Part shown: one piece after another, positions 36,575 to 45,211 of the stretch | Layout of the letters: the number at the start of each line of letters is the position of its first letter | How positions within the stretch are numbered: position 1 is the first letter of the stretch | NCBI RefSeq assembly: GCF_004365575.1 | Contig: NZ_SOBG01000005.1 | Coordinates: 62,001-126,000 of the forward strand | From: Hypnocyclicus thermotrophus | GTDB lineage: Bacteria; Fusobacteriota; Fusobacteriia; Fusobacteriales; Fusobacteriaceae | Length of the DNA stretch: 64,000 bases | Reading direction: 5' to 3' | Position numbers and translations under genes: made by a program | The notes under the pieces: model-generated | What the model was told of the DNA's origin: nothing | What the model saw: the letters and a program-made list of their open reading frames with translations, nothing else | Databases searched by the model: none

Positions 36575-37316
36575 TACTATCACCTTTTATTTTTTCTATA
36601 AAATATTCTTCTAAATTTTGAATTTTATCTTTTTTTATATTAATTTCCTCTACTATTTTACCTTTATTTATTATAATTATTCTTTCACCTATTTTTTCTA
36701 TATCATCTAAAATATGTGTATTTAAAAATACAGTAGTTCCTTTTTCTTTCAACTCTTTTATTATATCTATTACTTTTTTTCTAGCTATTGGATCAAGCCC
36801 AGACATTGGTTCATCCCAAAACAATAATTTTGGTTTATTCATTAGTGATTGTGCAAGTCCTACTTTTTGAAGCATTCCTTTAGAAAACTCTTCTAGTCGT
36901 TTATTTTTGTATTGTTTTATATCAAATCTATCTAATACTTCATCTATTCTATATTTTAATTCACTTCCAGCTAACTCATATAAATAACCATAAAAATTCA
37001 TTATATCTATAAGTTTTAAATCTTTTGGATAATAAGATATTTCAGGCAGATATCCAATATATTTTTTATTTTTGTTTATAAGCATGTTTTCGCCAAATAT
37101 TTCTATTTTTCCACTATCATACTCTAAAAGTCCTAATATACATTTTAAAAGTGTTGTTTTTCCTGCACCGTTTAACCCTATTATTGAAAATATCTCACCT
37201 TCATTTACAGAAAATGAGATATCTTTTATTCCAAGACTATATTTTTTCCCTTTTAAATTTTTAAATATATCTTTTTCTTTATATATTTTAGTAAGATTTT
37301 CTACTTTTAGTATCAT
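36564..37316 (-). CDS. ABC transporter ATP-binding protein of the pilus locus
   Basis: A 250-residue ABC ATPase. Walker A GLNGAGKTT (near 47-55), signature EFSKGMLQKVGLAQ (FSKGM form, near 143-156), Walker B LLFWDEPMSGLDP (note FWDEP, near 163) and the H-loop NTHIL are present. This type drives ABC-2 permeases. The FSKGM signature is common in exporters of this group. It lies between pilC and the permease gene, as PilH does in Myxococcus. Confidence 0.9.
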   Translation of the reverse strand: MILKVENLTKIYKEKDIFKNLKGKKYSLGIKDISFSVNEGEIFSIIGLNGAGKTTLLKCILGLLEYDSGKIEIFGENMLINKNKKYIGYLPEISYYPKDLKLIDIMNFYGYLYELAGSELKYRIDEVLDRFDIKQYKNKRLEEFSKGMLQKVGLAQSLMNKPKLLFWDEPMSGLDPIARKKVIDIIKELKEKGTTVFLNTHILDDIEKIGERIIIINKGKIVEEINIKKDKIQNLEEYFIEKIKGDSNEK

Positions 37317-37333
37317 TTTAACCTCCTAGATTT

Positions 37334-38542
37334 TTATCCTACTAAATCACTTATTTGTGTAAGTGGTAAAAATAAACCTATTACTATACTTCCAACGAAT
37401 ACTGCCATTACTAATATTGCTAAAGGTTCTAATGCTGCTAATGCTTGTTGAATAGTTTCATTTACTTCTACATCCTGAAAATCTGACACTTTAGCTAGCA
37501 TATCTATAAGTGTTCCACTTTCTTCTCCTACTTCTATCATTTGAGTAACCATTATAGGAAATTCTCCGCTTTCTTTTAATGGTTTTGCTAATGTATTTCC
37601 TTCTCTTATACTTATTTTAGACTTTTCTATAACCTTAGATATAACAGTATTTCCTGACGTATCACCTGCTATTTCAAATGCAGTTAATATATTTACTCCA
37701 CTTTCAAGAAGAGTAGACATAGTTCTTGTAAATCTTGAAACTGCTACTTTTCTATTCAATGGTCCAAAAATTGGTAATTTTAATATAAATTTATGGAAAT
37801 TATATTTTCCTTTCTCTGTAGATATATATTTATATATTAAAAATAATCCTACTCCTGTTAACCCTAATATAATTATCCAATTTTTAGCAAAAAAATCACT
37901 TACATTAAATATAAATTGTGTAAAACTAGGTAAATCTTTTCCAAATTGATCAAACATCATCTTAAATCTAGGTACAACAAACGACATAAGTCCAAATACT
38001 ATTATAATTGATATTAATATTACTATTATAGGATAAGTCATCGCTCCTTTTACTTTTCCTTTTATCTCTTCAGACTCTTCCATACTTTTTGCAAGTCTTT
38101 TTAATACTGTTTCTAATGATCCTGATGCTTCTCCAGCTTTTACCATATTTACATATAATTTATCAAATTGATTTGGATATTTTGCAATAGATGTTGATAA
38201 ATCTACACCACTGTTTAAATCTCTTACTACTCCTTCTAATATTTCTTTAAACTTTATATTTTCATTTTGTTCTGTCAAAATACTAATAGTTCTAAGAAGT
38301 GGTATCCCTGCATCAAGCATTGTTGCAAGTTGTCTAGTAAAAAGAACTATTTCTTTTCTTTTTATTGTACTAAATATACTATTTTTTTTTCTTTTTTTCC
38401 CACCTTTTTTTATAGGTACTGCTTTTACTAAGTTTATTCCCTCTTTTTTTAATTTTTTTCGAAGTTCAGATATGCTGTTAGCCTCTCTCTCACCTCTATA
38501 TTTTTTACCCTTTTTGTCTATACCTTGATAACTATACCGCAA
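37334..38542 (-). CDS. pilC: Type IV pilus inner-membrane platform protein PilC (GspF family)
   Basis: A 402-residue platform protein with two GspF domains and three membrane segments (near 170-190, 215-240, 375-395). Family segments are FTRQLATMLDAGIPLLRTI, VNMVKAGEASGSLETVL, FTRTMSTLLESGVNIL and QMIEVGEESGTLIDML. The N-terminal YSYQGIDKKGKKYRGE is typical. It follows pilB by 14 bases. Confidence 0.96.
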   Translation of the reverse strand: MRYSYQGIDKKGKKYRGEREANSISELRKKLKKEGINLVKAVPIKKGGKKRKKNSIFSTIKRKEIVLFTRQLATMLDAGIPLLRTISILTEQNENIKFKEILEGVVRDLNSGVDLSTSIAKYPNQFDKLYVNMVKAGEASGSLETVLKRLAKSMEESEEIKGKVKGAMTYPIIVILISIIIVFGLMSFVVPRFKMMFDQFGKDLPSFTQFIFNVSDFFAKNWIIILGLTGVGLFLIYKYISTEKGKYNFHKFILKLPIFGPLNRKVAVSRFTRTMSTLLESGVNILTAFEIAGDTSGNTVISKVIEKSKISIREGNTLAKPLKESGEFPIMVTQMIEVGEESGTLIDMLAKVSDFQDVEVNETIQQALAALEPLAILVMAVFVGSIVIGLFLPLTQISDLVG

Positions 38543-38556
38543 CCTTTATTCCCCCT

Positions 38557-40251
38557 TTAGATAAGTGTAACTCTAAGTACTTCTTCTAATGTTGTTTCAC
38601 CTTTTAAAGCTTTTTCTAAAGCTCTTTTACGAAGTGTTTTCATTCCATTTCTTTTTGCTGTTTCTCTAATCTCTTTTGTAGATGCTCTAGCAGATATAAG
38701 ATCTCTAAGATCATCATCAAGTACCATTATTTCATGTAACCCAACTCTTCCTTTATATCCTGTACCATTACATTTACTACAACCTTCTCCATAATAAAAT
38801 GGTATATTTTTATATTCTTCGTAATCTAAATTTATACTTAAAAACATTTCTTTATTATATGTTTTTTCTGTTTTACAATGTGGACATATTTTTCTAGCTA
38901 ATCTCTGTGCTGTAACTGCAAGTAAACTAGATGATATCATAAATGGCTCTATTCCCATATTTAAAAGTCTATTAATTGTACTTGGTGCATCATTGGTATG
39001 TAACGTTGATAAAAGTAAATGCCCTGTAAGCGCTGCTTTTATTGATATTTCTGCTGTTTCTCTATCTCTTATCTCTCCCACCATTATTACATCGGGATCT
39101 TGACGAAGAAATGAACGTAATGCTGTAGCAAAATCTAACCCTATTTCTTGTCTACAATGTACTTGATTTATTCCTTCTATCTCATATTCTACTGGATCTT
39201 CTGCAGTAGAAATATTTATATCCCCACTATTTACTTCCATAAGCGCTGAATATAGTGTAGTTGATTTTCCACTTCCAGTTGGTCCTGTTACTAAAAACAT
39301 TCCATATGGTTTTTTTAATACTGAACGTATTCTCCTCAAATCTTCTTCATCATATCCTAATAAATCTAAATCTAATTTTTGTGCTCCTTTATCAAGTATC
39401 CTCATTACAACTTTTTCTCCACTGATTATAGGTAATGTTGAAATTCTAAAATCTATATTTCTTCCATTTGCTCTTATTCTAAATCTTCCATCTTGTGGAA
39501 GCCTTTTTTCCGCTATATCAAGATCCGACATTATTTTTATCCTTGATACTACTGCATTATATGCTGATTTTGGAAAGCTATTTAATTCTATCAATACTCC
39601 ATCTACCCTACATCTTACTCTTACCGTTTTACTATAAGGTTCTATATGGATATCACTTGCTCCTATTTTTACAGCCTTTCCTATTATGGCATTTACCACT
39701 CTTATTACTGGTGCGCTTTCTGATGACAATCCACTTTCTAATTCTTCTACTTCATTTGCAAACTCTTTATCTTCATCTGTCATATGTTCTAATTCAGATA
39801 ATATACTGTCAACATCTTCATTTGTTTGATTATTTTTTCTTGTTTCATATTCTATTATTATCTCTTGGATATTTCGTTTTAATGCTAATATAGGTTTTAT
39901 TACTTCTTTTGTTCTCATCTGTACTTCGTCTACTAAAAATACATTAGTCGGATCTGCAAATGCCACTAAAAGTTTATTTCCTTCTTTCCTAATAGGAATA
40001 ACTGAATTATCATGCATAAATTCAGAAGGCAATTTTTCCATTAACTCTTCATCTATATCACTATAATTAATAATTATACTCCCAACACCAATATGCTCTG
40101 ATAAAATCGGTAAAAGTTGATCTGCTCTAATATGTCCTAAATTTATTAGTGTTTCTCCTAATTTTTCTTTTACTTTCTTTTGTTCGATAAGTGCTATTTG
40201 AAGTTGCTCTTCCGTTATAAGCCCTTCTTGAATAAGCTTATCACCTATCAT
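38557..40251 (-). CDS. pilB: Type IV pilus extension ATPase PilB (GspE family)
   Basis: A hexameric motor that adds pilin subunits. Features: N-terminal GspE domain beginning MIGDKLIQEGLITEEQLQ, Walker A GPTGSGKSTT (near 340), AEDPVEYEIEG Asp box, Walker B RQDPDVIMVGEIRD, and the four-cysteine zinc site (CPHCKT, then CSKCNG) near 470-510. The frame is open upstream to 40293 (TTG) and has another ATG at 40275, but no good ribosome site is seen for any; I choose 40251 from the family N-terminus. It is the first gene of the pil block. No PilT is seen in the window. Confidence 0.93.
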   Translation of the reverse strand: MIGDKLIQEGLITEEQLQIALIEQKKVKEKLGETLINLGHIRADQLLPILSEHIGVGSIIINYSDIDEELMEKLPSEFMHDNSVIPIRKEGNKLLVAFADPTNVFLVDEVQMRTKEVIKPILALKRNIQEIIIEYETRKNNQTNEDVDSILSELEHMTDEDKEFANEVEELESGLSSESAPVIRVVNAIIGKAVKIGASDIHIEPYSKTVRVRCRVDGVLIELNSFPKSAYNAVVSRIKIMSDLDIAEKRLPQDGRFRIRANGRNIDFRISTLPIISGEKVVMRILDKGAQKLDLDLLGYDEEDLRRIRSVLKKPYGMFLVTGPTGSGKSTTLYSALMEVNSGDINISTAEDPVEYEIEGINQVHCRQEIGLDFATALRSFLRQDPDVIMVGEIRDRETAEISIKAALTGHLLLSTLHTNDAPSTINRLLNMGIEPFMISSSLLAVTAQRLARKICPHCKTEKTYNKEMFLSINLDYEEYKNIPFYYGEGCSKCNGTGYKGRVGLHEIMVLDDDLRDLISARASTKEIRETAKRNGMKTLRKRALEKALKGETTLEEVLRVTLI

Positions 40252-40293
40252 TAGTTGTCTTCTTACAATAACCATAGAATACACTGTTGCCAA

Positions 40294-40650
40294 AACCTTA
40301 TAAAACTCTATAAATTTCTTTACTTTGCTATTTAATATATTTCATTTAGACTACTTTATTAATTTTACTATAATTAGATACTTTTTTCTATAGATACTCT
40401 TATTGCTTTGATTTTTATTATTTTAATAATTACTTGATTTAAATAATCATTTCTAATATTATATAATTTTCTATAAAGTAATCTACTTTGTGTTTTGAGT
40501 TTTATGATATTACAAGTTTTGACGAACTTCCTCCCTTCTTTACTTAATTTAAATTTTCTTGATATTTTACGTTTCAATCTATGCAATTTTTTAGAATTTT
40601 TATTACTTTACAAAGATTAAATTATAAACAAATCTTGCAGTTCTTAGTAA
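40294..40650 (-). mobile_element. Decayed IS200/IS605 TnpB remnant B, leader of pilB
   Basis: An open stretch at 40374-40586 (70 codons) reads SKEGRKFVKTCNIIKL and then RLLYRKLYNIRNDYLNQ, which is the central part of TnpB-type nucleases (usually KEG-KFVKT-NIIKLE, RLL-RR-NIRN-YLHQ), followed by RVSIEKS, matching the strand near the first catalytic residues. Upstream, RTARFVYN (about 40615-40645) matches the TnpB N-terminal motif but is separated by stops and a large deletion. The remnant is related over about 350 bases to remnant A. The remaining 200 bases to sdaA are AT-rich without genes. The 70-codon frame is not counted as a gene. Confidence 0.75.
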
Positions 40651-40850
40651 ATTTCTATAGTTGTTACTCTTATTTTAAACCTGGTATAATTTTATTTTTT
40701 TAATGTTGTCATCTTTTAATAATTCCTTAATTATTTTCTTAATGTTTGATAAATTTTTCCTATTGATTTAAAAAAATTTTATTTAGTTTTTTTATCTCTT
40801 TATTTATAATAAGTAATATTTATTTTTAATATATCACTTTCTCTTTTAAA

Positions 40851-42056
40851 TTACAATTTTTTATTTAATTTAAATTTTGCAAGTCCACCTATAGATGTTT
40901 CTTTATATTCATTTTTCAAATCTATTCCCGTTTCTTTCATTGTTATTACCACTTCATCAAAGCTTACTCTATGGCTTCCATCAGTAAATAATGTATACTC
41001 TGCTGAATTTATAGCTCTAATTGCTGCTACAGCGTTTCTTTCTATACATGGTACTTGAACATAACCACCTACTGGATCACACGTCATTCCTAAATGATGT
41101 TCCATTGCCATTTCTGCTGCATAATCAATTTGTTTATTATTTCCTCCCATAATATACGTTGTCATTGCTGCTGCCATAGAGCATGCAGATCCTACTTCTC
41201 CTTGACATCCTACTTCTGCTCCAGATATAGATGCATTTTTTTTAATAAGATTTCCTATAAGTCCACCTACTGCTAATGCTTTTGTTATTTCTTCAACGGT
41301 AAGAGCATACTCTTCTTTTAATGAACGAAGTACTGCTGGTATAACTCCAGATGAACCACATGTTGGGCCCGTTACAACTAGTCCTCCCATTGCATTTTCT
41401 TCTGACACAGCAAGAGCGTATGCAAATGTAAGTCCTGTCGATTTCATTCTACCTCTTTGCATTCTTGATTTTTTATAAAACATCGATGCTTTTTTAGGAT
41501 ATTTTAATTCTCCTGGAAGTACTCCTCCTTTTTGTATTCCTCTCTCAATTGCTTCATTCATTATATTCCATATTTTTTCAAGATATTCAAATATATCATC
41601 ATCTTCTCTTTCAGCTACATATTCCCATAATTCTTTATTATTTTCTTCACACCAATTAATAATATCTTCTAATTTATCGTATTCATAAATAGATTTCTCA
41701 TCTATTTTTTCACCTTTTGATACTATTGTGCCTCCACCTACACTATATACTTCAAAGTTATCAATTAATTCATTTTCTTTATTATACGCTTCAAAACACA
41801 TTCCATTTGTATGAAATTCTTTTACTATCTCTGGTTTAAAAATAACTTCTGTTTTATCTTCTCCTAATGTTTTCTTTATTATCCAATCTGTTAAATGTCC
41901 TTTTCCTGTAGCTGCTAAACTACCATATAAATATACTATAAATTTTTTTGCTTCTTGATTTTTTTCTAAAAATAATTTTGCTGCTTTCTGTGGTCCCATA
42001 GTATGACTACTTGACGGTCCATTTCCTATTTTATAAATCTCTTTTATACTTTCCAC
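40851..42056 (-). CDS. sdaA: L-serine ammonia-lyase (iron-sulfur, single chain)
   Basis: A 401-residue [4Fe-4S] L-serine dehydratase that gives pyruvate and ammonia. The substrate loop GPSSSHTMGPQKAA is at residues 13-26; cluster cysteines are in GPTCGSSGVIP, GCQGEVGSACSM and CDPVGGYVQVPC. The two SDH domains are joined in one chain in beta-alpha order. Amino-acid fermentation by this route is common in Fusobacteria. No terminator is clear downstream, where the TnpB remnant begins. Confidence 0.95.
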   Translation of the reverse strand: MESIKEIYKIGNGPSSSHTMGPQKAAKLFLEKNQEAKKFIVYLYGSLAATGKGHLTDWIIKKTLGEDKTEVIFKPEIVKEFHTNGMCFEAYNKENELIDNFEVYSVGGGTIVSKGEKIDEKSIYEYDKLEDIINWCEENNKELWEYVAEREDDDIFEYLEKIWNIMNEAIERGIQKGGVLPGELKYPKKASMFYKKSRMQRGRMKSTGLTFAYALAVSEENAMGGLVVTGPTCGSSGVIPAVLRSLKEEYALTVEEITKALAVGGLIGNLIKKNASISGAEVGCQGEVGSACSMAAAMTTYIMGGNNKQIDYAAEMAMEHHLGMTCDPVGGYVQVPCIERNAVAAIRAINSAEYTLFTDGSHRVSFDEVVITMKETGIDLKNEYKETSIGGLAKFKLNKKL

Positions 42057-42087
42057 TTTTACACCTCTTTATTTTTGTTTATATATA

Positions 42088-42630
42088 TTAACTTAGATAT
42101 AATTTAATAAAAACAAGTAAGAAAAAAGTAATCAAAATTACTGTTATTCTAAAAGTTCTATGTAAAAATCGTTTTTTCTTATATATTTTCACTTTATAAT
42201 TTTGATGATATTCTTCTGCAGGATAAAAGTCATTCGCTTTTGATATTTTTGTTACTATTTTTTTAGAATATAATTTTATATCTTCTATATACCTGATAAA
42301 CTCGTTAGCTTCTTTTTTTTGATTTTCGTTAGTATAAAAGATCTCGCTTCTATACCTAGTACCATTATCTTTTCCTTGCTTATTTAAACTCGTTGGATCA
42401 TGCATTTTAAAAAATTCTTCTAATAATTCCCTATAAGTTACTATATTTTCATCATAGATAACTTTTACTGTCTCTGCATGTCCTGTATTATCTGTATATA
42501 CTTCTTTATAAGTAGGATTTTTTACATGCCCTCCCATAAAACCTACCTCAGTGTCTATTACTCCTTTTATTCGTTGAAATTCATATTCTATTCCCCAAAA
42601 ACATCCTCCTGCAAAATATGCTATCTCCAT
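42088..42630 (-). CDS. msrA: Peptide-methionine (S)-S-oxide reductase MsrA with C-terminal membrane tail
   Basis: A 180-residue protein. The catalytic motif GGCFWG (cysteine at residue 10), GHAETVKVIYD, HDPTSLNKQG, GTRYRSEIFY and AEEYHQNY are complete, so the enzyme should reduce methionine-S-sulfoxide. Instead of the usual ending with resolving cysteines, it continues with a basic linker (KVKIYKKKRFLHRTF) and a hydrophobic helix (ITVILITFFLLVFIKLYL, about 162-179). This predicts tail anchoring with the enzyme in the cytoplasm. No resolving cysteine is visible beyond residue 10. Confidence 0.93.
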   Translation of the reverse strand: MEIAYFAGGCFWGIEYEFQRIKGVIDTEVGFMGGHVKNPTYKEVYTDNTGHAETVKVIYDENIVTYRELLEEFFKMHDPTSLNKQGKDNGTRYRSEIFYTNENQKKEANEFIRYIEDIKLYSKKIVTKISKANDFYPAEEYHQNYKVKIYKKKRFLHRTFRITVILITFFLLVFIKLYLS

Positions 42631-42776
42631 ATTTAATTTCTCCTTATTTTTTATCTATAATTTAATGTCTTACTTAATATATATTTTATCATATTTTTTC
42701 TTTAACTAAAATATTTTTAAAATTATTTATTAAAGTCATATATTAACTCAAATAAATTATTAAAACTATATAAAAT

Positions 42777-42808
42777 AAAAAAAGAGTCTAAAAATAGACT
42801 CTTTTTTT
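42777..42808 (-). terminator. Terminator of the pheST transcript
   Basis: A perfect 14-bp stem (42777-42790 with 42795-42808) with a four-A loop and terminal T-run, at the end of pheT. Confidence 0.9.
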
Positions 42809-45197
42809 ATTTACTTCTTAATTCTCCATTATGTTTTTTCTTAACAATTCCTAATATTTTTTCTATAGTTTTATTTATTGTATCTTCTTCTAAAGTTCCT
42901 TTTTTATCTCTAAGTACAATATTTATTGCTACTGATTTTTTACCAGTTTCTATTTTTTCACCTTCATATACATCGAAAAGTTCTACTTTTTCAATTAAAT
43001 TTGATGATTTTTCTATATCTTTTAACATATTTCCTACTAATACACTATTATCTACTACAATTGCCAAATCTCTTTGTACTGCTGGATATTTTACTATACC
43101 TTCATATTTTATTTTATCTTTACCATACTTTAATATTTTTTCAAGATCTAGCTCTCCTACATAGGCTCTCTCTCTTTTTATATCCATTTTTTCAGCAAAA
43201 TCAGGATGTATTTCTCCAAATGTACCAACTAAATCTCTTCCTACCATAATATCTGCACTTCTTCCTGGGTGATACATCGAGTTATTACTTCTTATTAATT
43301 GATAAGATTTCATTCCAAAACTTTCAAGTATTGATTCTACATAGGCTTTTATATCATAAAAATCATAAGATTTTGGTTTTATATCCCATATATTTCTATC
43401 TTTAGATCCTGCAAGAGCTATTGCTATTTTAGGTATTTCAATTGCTAATTTCTCATCTTTTTCAAATGTTTTAGCTATTTCAAATATTTTTAAATCATTA
43501 ATATTTCTATTAAGATTATCTCTAATATTTAAAAGTAAGGAATAAATTAAAGTCGGTCTCATTATAGCAAAATCTTCTACAATAGGATTTTTTAATTTCA
43601 CACAATTATTTATATCAAATCCCATAAAACTAATTATTTCTTCTGGAATAAAACTATAATTAATTACTTCTTGTAGTCCTGAACTTACTAAATAATTTTT
43701 AGCTCTATCTATAGCTTCTGTTTCTTTATAAACAGTTCCACTTTTTACAGTTTCATTAGGTAATTTATCTTCTATATTTTCAAACCCATACATTCTTATA
43801 ATTTCTTCAAATAAATCTGCTTCTCTTGTAATGTCTCCTCTATATGAAGGTGGAATGATTGTTATTATATTATCTCTACTTTCAACAATTTGAAAATTAA
43901 GTCCAATAAATATTTTACCTATATCTTCTATACTTATTTCTTTTCCTACAAATTTATTTAATCTCTCTATATTTAATGTTACTTCTTTTTCTTGATATTT
44001 TTCGAAATATTTATCAATAACACCTTCTACTACATCTCCATTTGCTATTTCAGATATTAATGATGCTACTCTATTTGCTACTACTGTAGCATTTTCTATA
44101 TCTACTCCTCTTTCAAATCTATAAGATGCATCTGTAGAAAGAACTAATCTTTTTGATGTTTGTCTAATTAATACAGGATTAAAATAAGCTACTTCAATTA
44201 CTACATTTTTTGTATTTTCATCAATTTCACTATTTTTTGCTCCCATTACTCCCGCTATTGCTATAGCTTTTTGATTATCTGCTATTACAATATCTTTTTG
44301 ACTTAGATTTCTTTCTTCTCCATCAAGAGTTATTATTTTTTCTCCTTCATTTGCTTTTCTTACAATAATTTCTCCATTATTTATTTTATTATAATCAAAT
44401 GCATGTATTGGTTGATTATATTCCATCATTACATAATTTGTTATATCTACAACATTATTTATAGGCTTAATTCCTATTGCTTTTAATTTTGTTTGTAACC
44501 ATTTTGGTGACTCTTTTATTTCTACATTTTTTATAATTCTAGCTACATATCTTTTACATCCTTCTTTATCATCTATAGTAACTTTTAAATTACTATCTAT
44601 ATTTTCTGATAAAGTTGTAAAATTCGCTGTAGGATATTTTACTTTTCTATTATAATAAGCTGCTATCTCTCTTGCTATTCCTAAATGAGATAAACAATCT
44701 GGTCTATTTGGTGTAATTTCTAATTCAAACACTACATCATCTAATTCTAAATAATCTTTTAACGGAGTACCAATTTTTGCATCTTCTGATAAAATCATAA
44801 TTCCTTCATGAGACTCTCCTATTCCGAGCTCTTTTTCAGAACAAAGCATTCCATGCGATTCTACTCCTCTAATTTTAGTTTTTTTGATTTTAAAATCTCC
44901 TGGAAGTATAGCGCCTATTTTAGCTACTGCTACTTTATCTAAATTTTTATGATTTGTCGCTCCACAAATAATTTGTACTACTTCATCTCCTGTATCTACT
45001 TTTAATAAAGTTAGTTTATCAGAATCAGGATGTTTTCCATACTCTATAATTTGACCTACTACAACATTTTCTAAATTTTTTCCTTGTTCTTCAATAGCTT
45101 CTACTTCTTGACCTATCATAGTCAGAGCGTGTTCTAATTCATTTATATTTTCTTTTATTTCTATATAATCTTTTAACCATTTTAAAGAAATTAGCAT
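42807..45197 (-). CDS. pheT: Phenylalanyl-tRNA synthetase beta subunit
   Basis: A 796-residue subunit. N-terminal tRNA-binding (EMAP-like) domain with VVVGQIIEYGKHPDSDKLTL (about 45-64), B3/B4 editing domain (MGAKNSEIDENT, RFERGVDIENA), B5 domain, and the C-terminal anticodon-binding FDX-ACB domain (VKYPAVQRDLAIVVD). Length is normal. It follows pheS by 14 bases. Unlike tyrS, no leader peptide with phenylalanine codons precedes pheS. Confidence 0.97.
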   Translation of the reverse strand: MLISLKWLKDYIEIKENINELEHALTMIGQEVEAIEEQGKNLENVVVGQIIEYGKHPDSDKLTLLKVDTGDEVVQIICGATNHKNLDKVAVAKIGAILPGDFKIKKTKIRGVESHGMLCSEKELGIGESHEGIMILSEDAKIGTPLKDYLELDDVVFELEITPNRPDCLSHLGIAREIAAYYNRKVKYPTANFTTLSENIDSNLKVTIDDKEGCKRYVARIIKNVEIKESPKWLQTKLKAIGIKPINNVVDITNYVMMEYNQPIHAFDYNKINNGEIIVRKANEGEKIITLDGEERNLSQKDIVIADNQKAIAIAGVMGAKNSEIDENTKNVVIEVAYFNPVLIRQTSKRLVLSTDASYRFERGVDIENATVVANRVASLISEIANGDVVEGVIDKYFEKYQEKEVTLNIERLNKFVGKEISIEDIGKIFIGLNFQIVESRDNIITIIPPSYRGDITREADLFEEIIRMYGFENIEDKLPNETVKSGTVYKETEAIDRAKNYLVSSGLQEVINYSFIPEEIISFMGFDINNCVKLKNPIVEDFAIMRPTLIYSLLLNIRDNLNRNINDLKIFEIAKTFEKDEKLAIEIPKIAIALAGSKDRNIWDIKPKSYDFYDIKAYVESILESFGMKSYQLIRSNNSMYHPGRSADIMVGRDLVGTFGEIHPDFAEKMDIKRERAYVGELDLEKILKYGKDKIKYEGIVKYPAVQRDLAIVVDNSVLVGNMLKDIEKSSNLIEKVELFDVYEGEKIETGKKSVAINIVLRDKKGTLEEDTINKTIEKILGIVKKKHNGELRSK

Positions 45198-45211
45198 ATC
45201 AATCCTCCGTA

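Noticed and set aside
36564-36583. Frameshift between the ABC ATPase and permease genes
   Set aside because: The 11-base overlap with a ribosome site before ATG 36574 is an ordinary operon overlap.
40374-40586. 70-codon ORF on the minus strand as a separate small gene
   Set aside because: Its sequence matches the interior of TnpB, its related copy at 32780 is broken by stops, and it has no ribosome site, so it is part of a decayed element.
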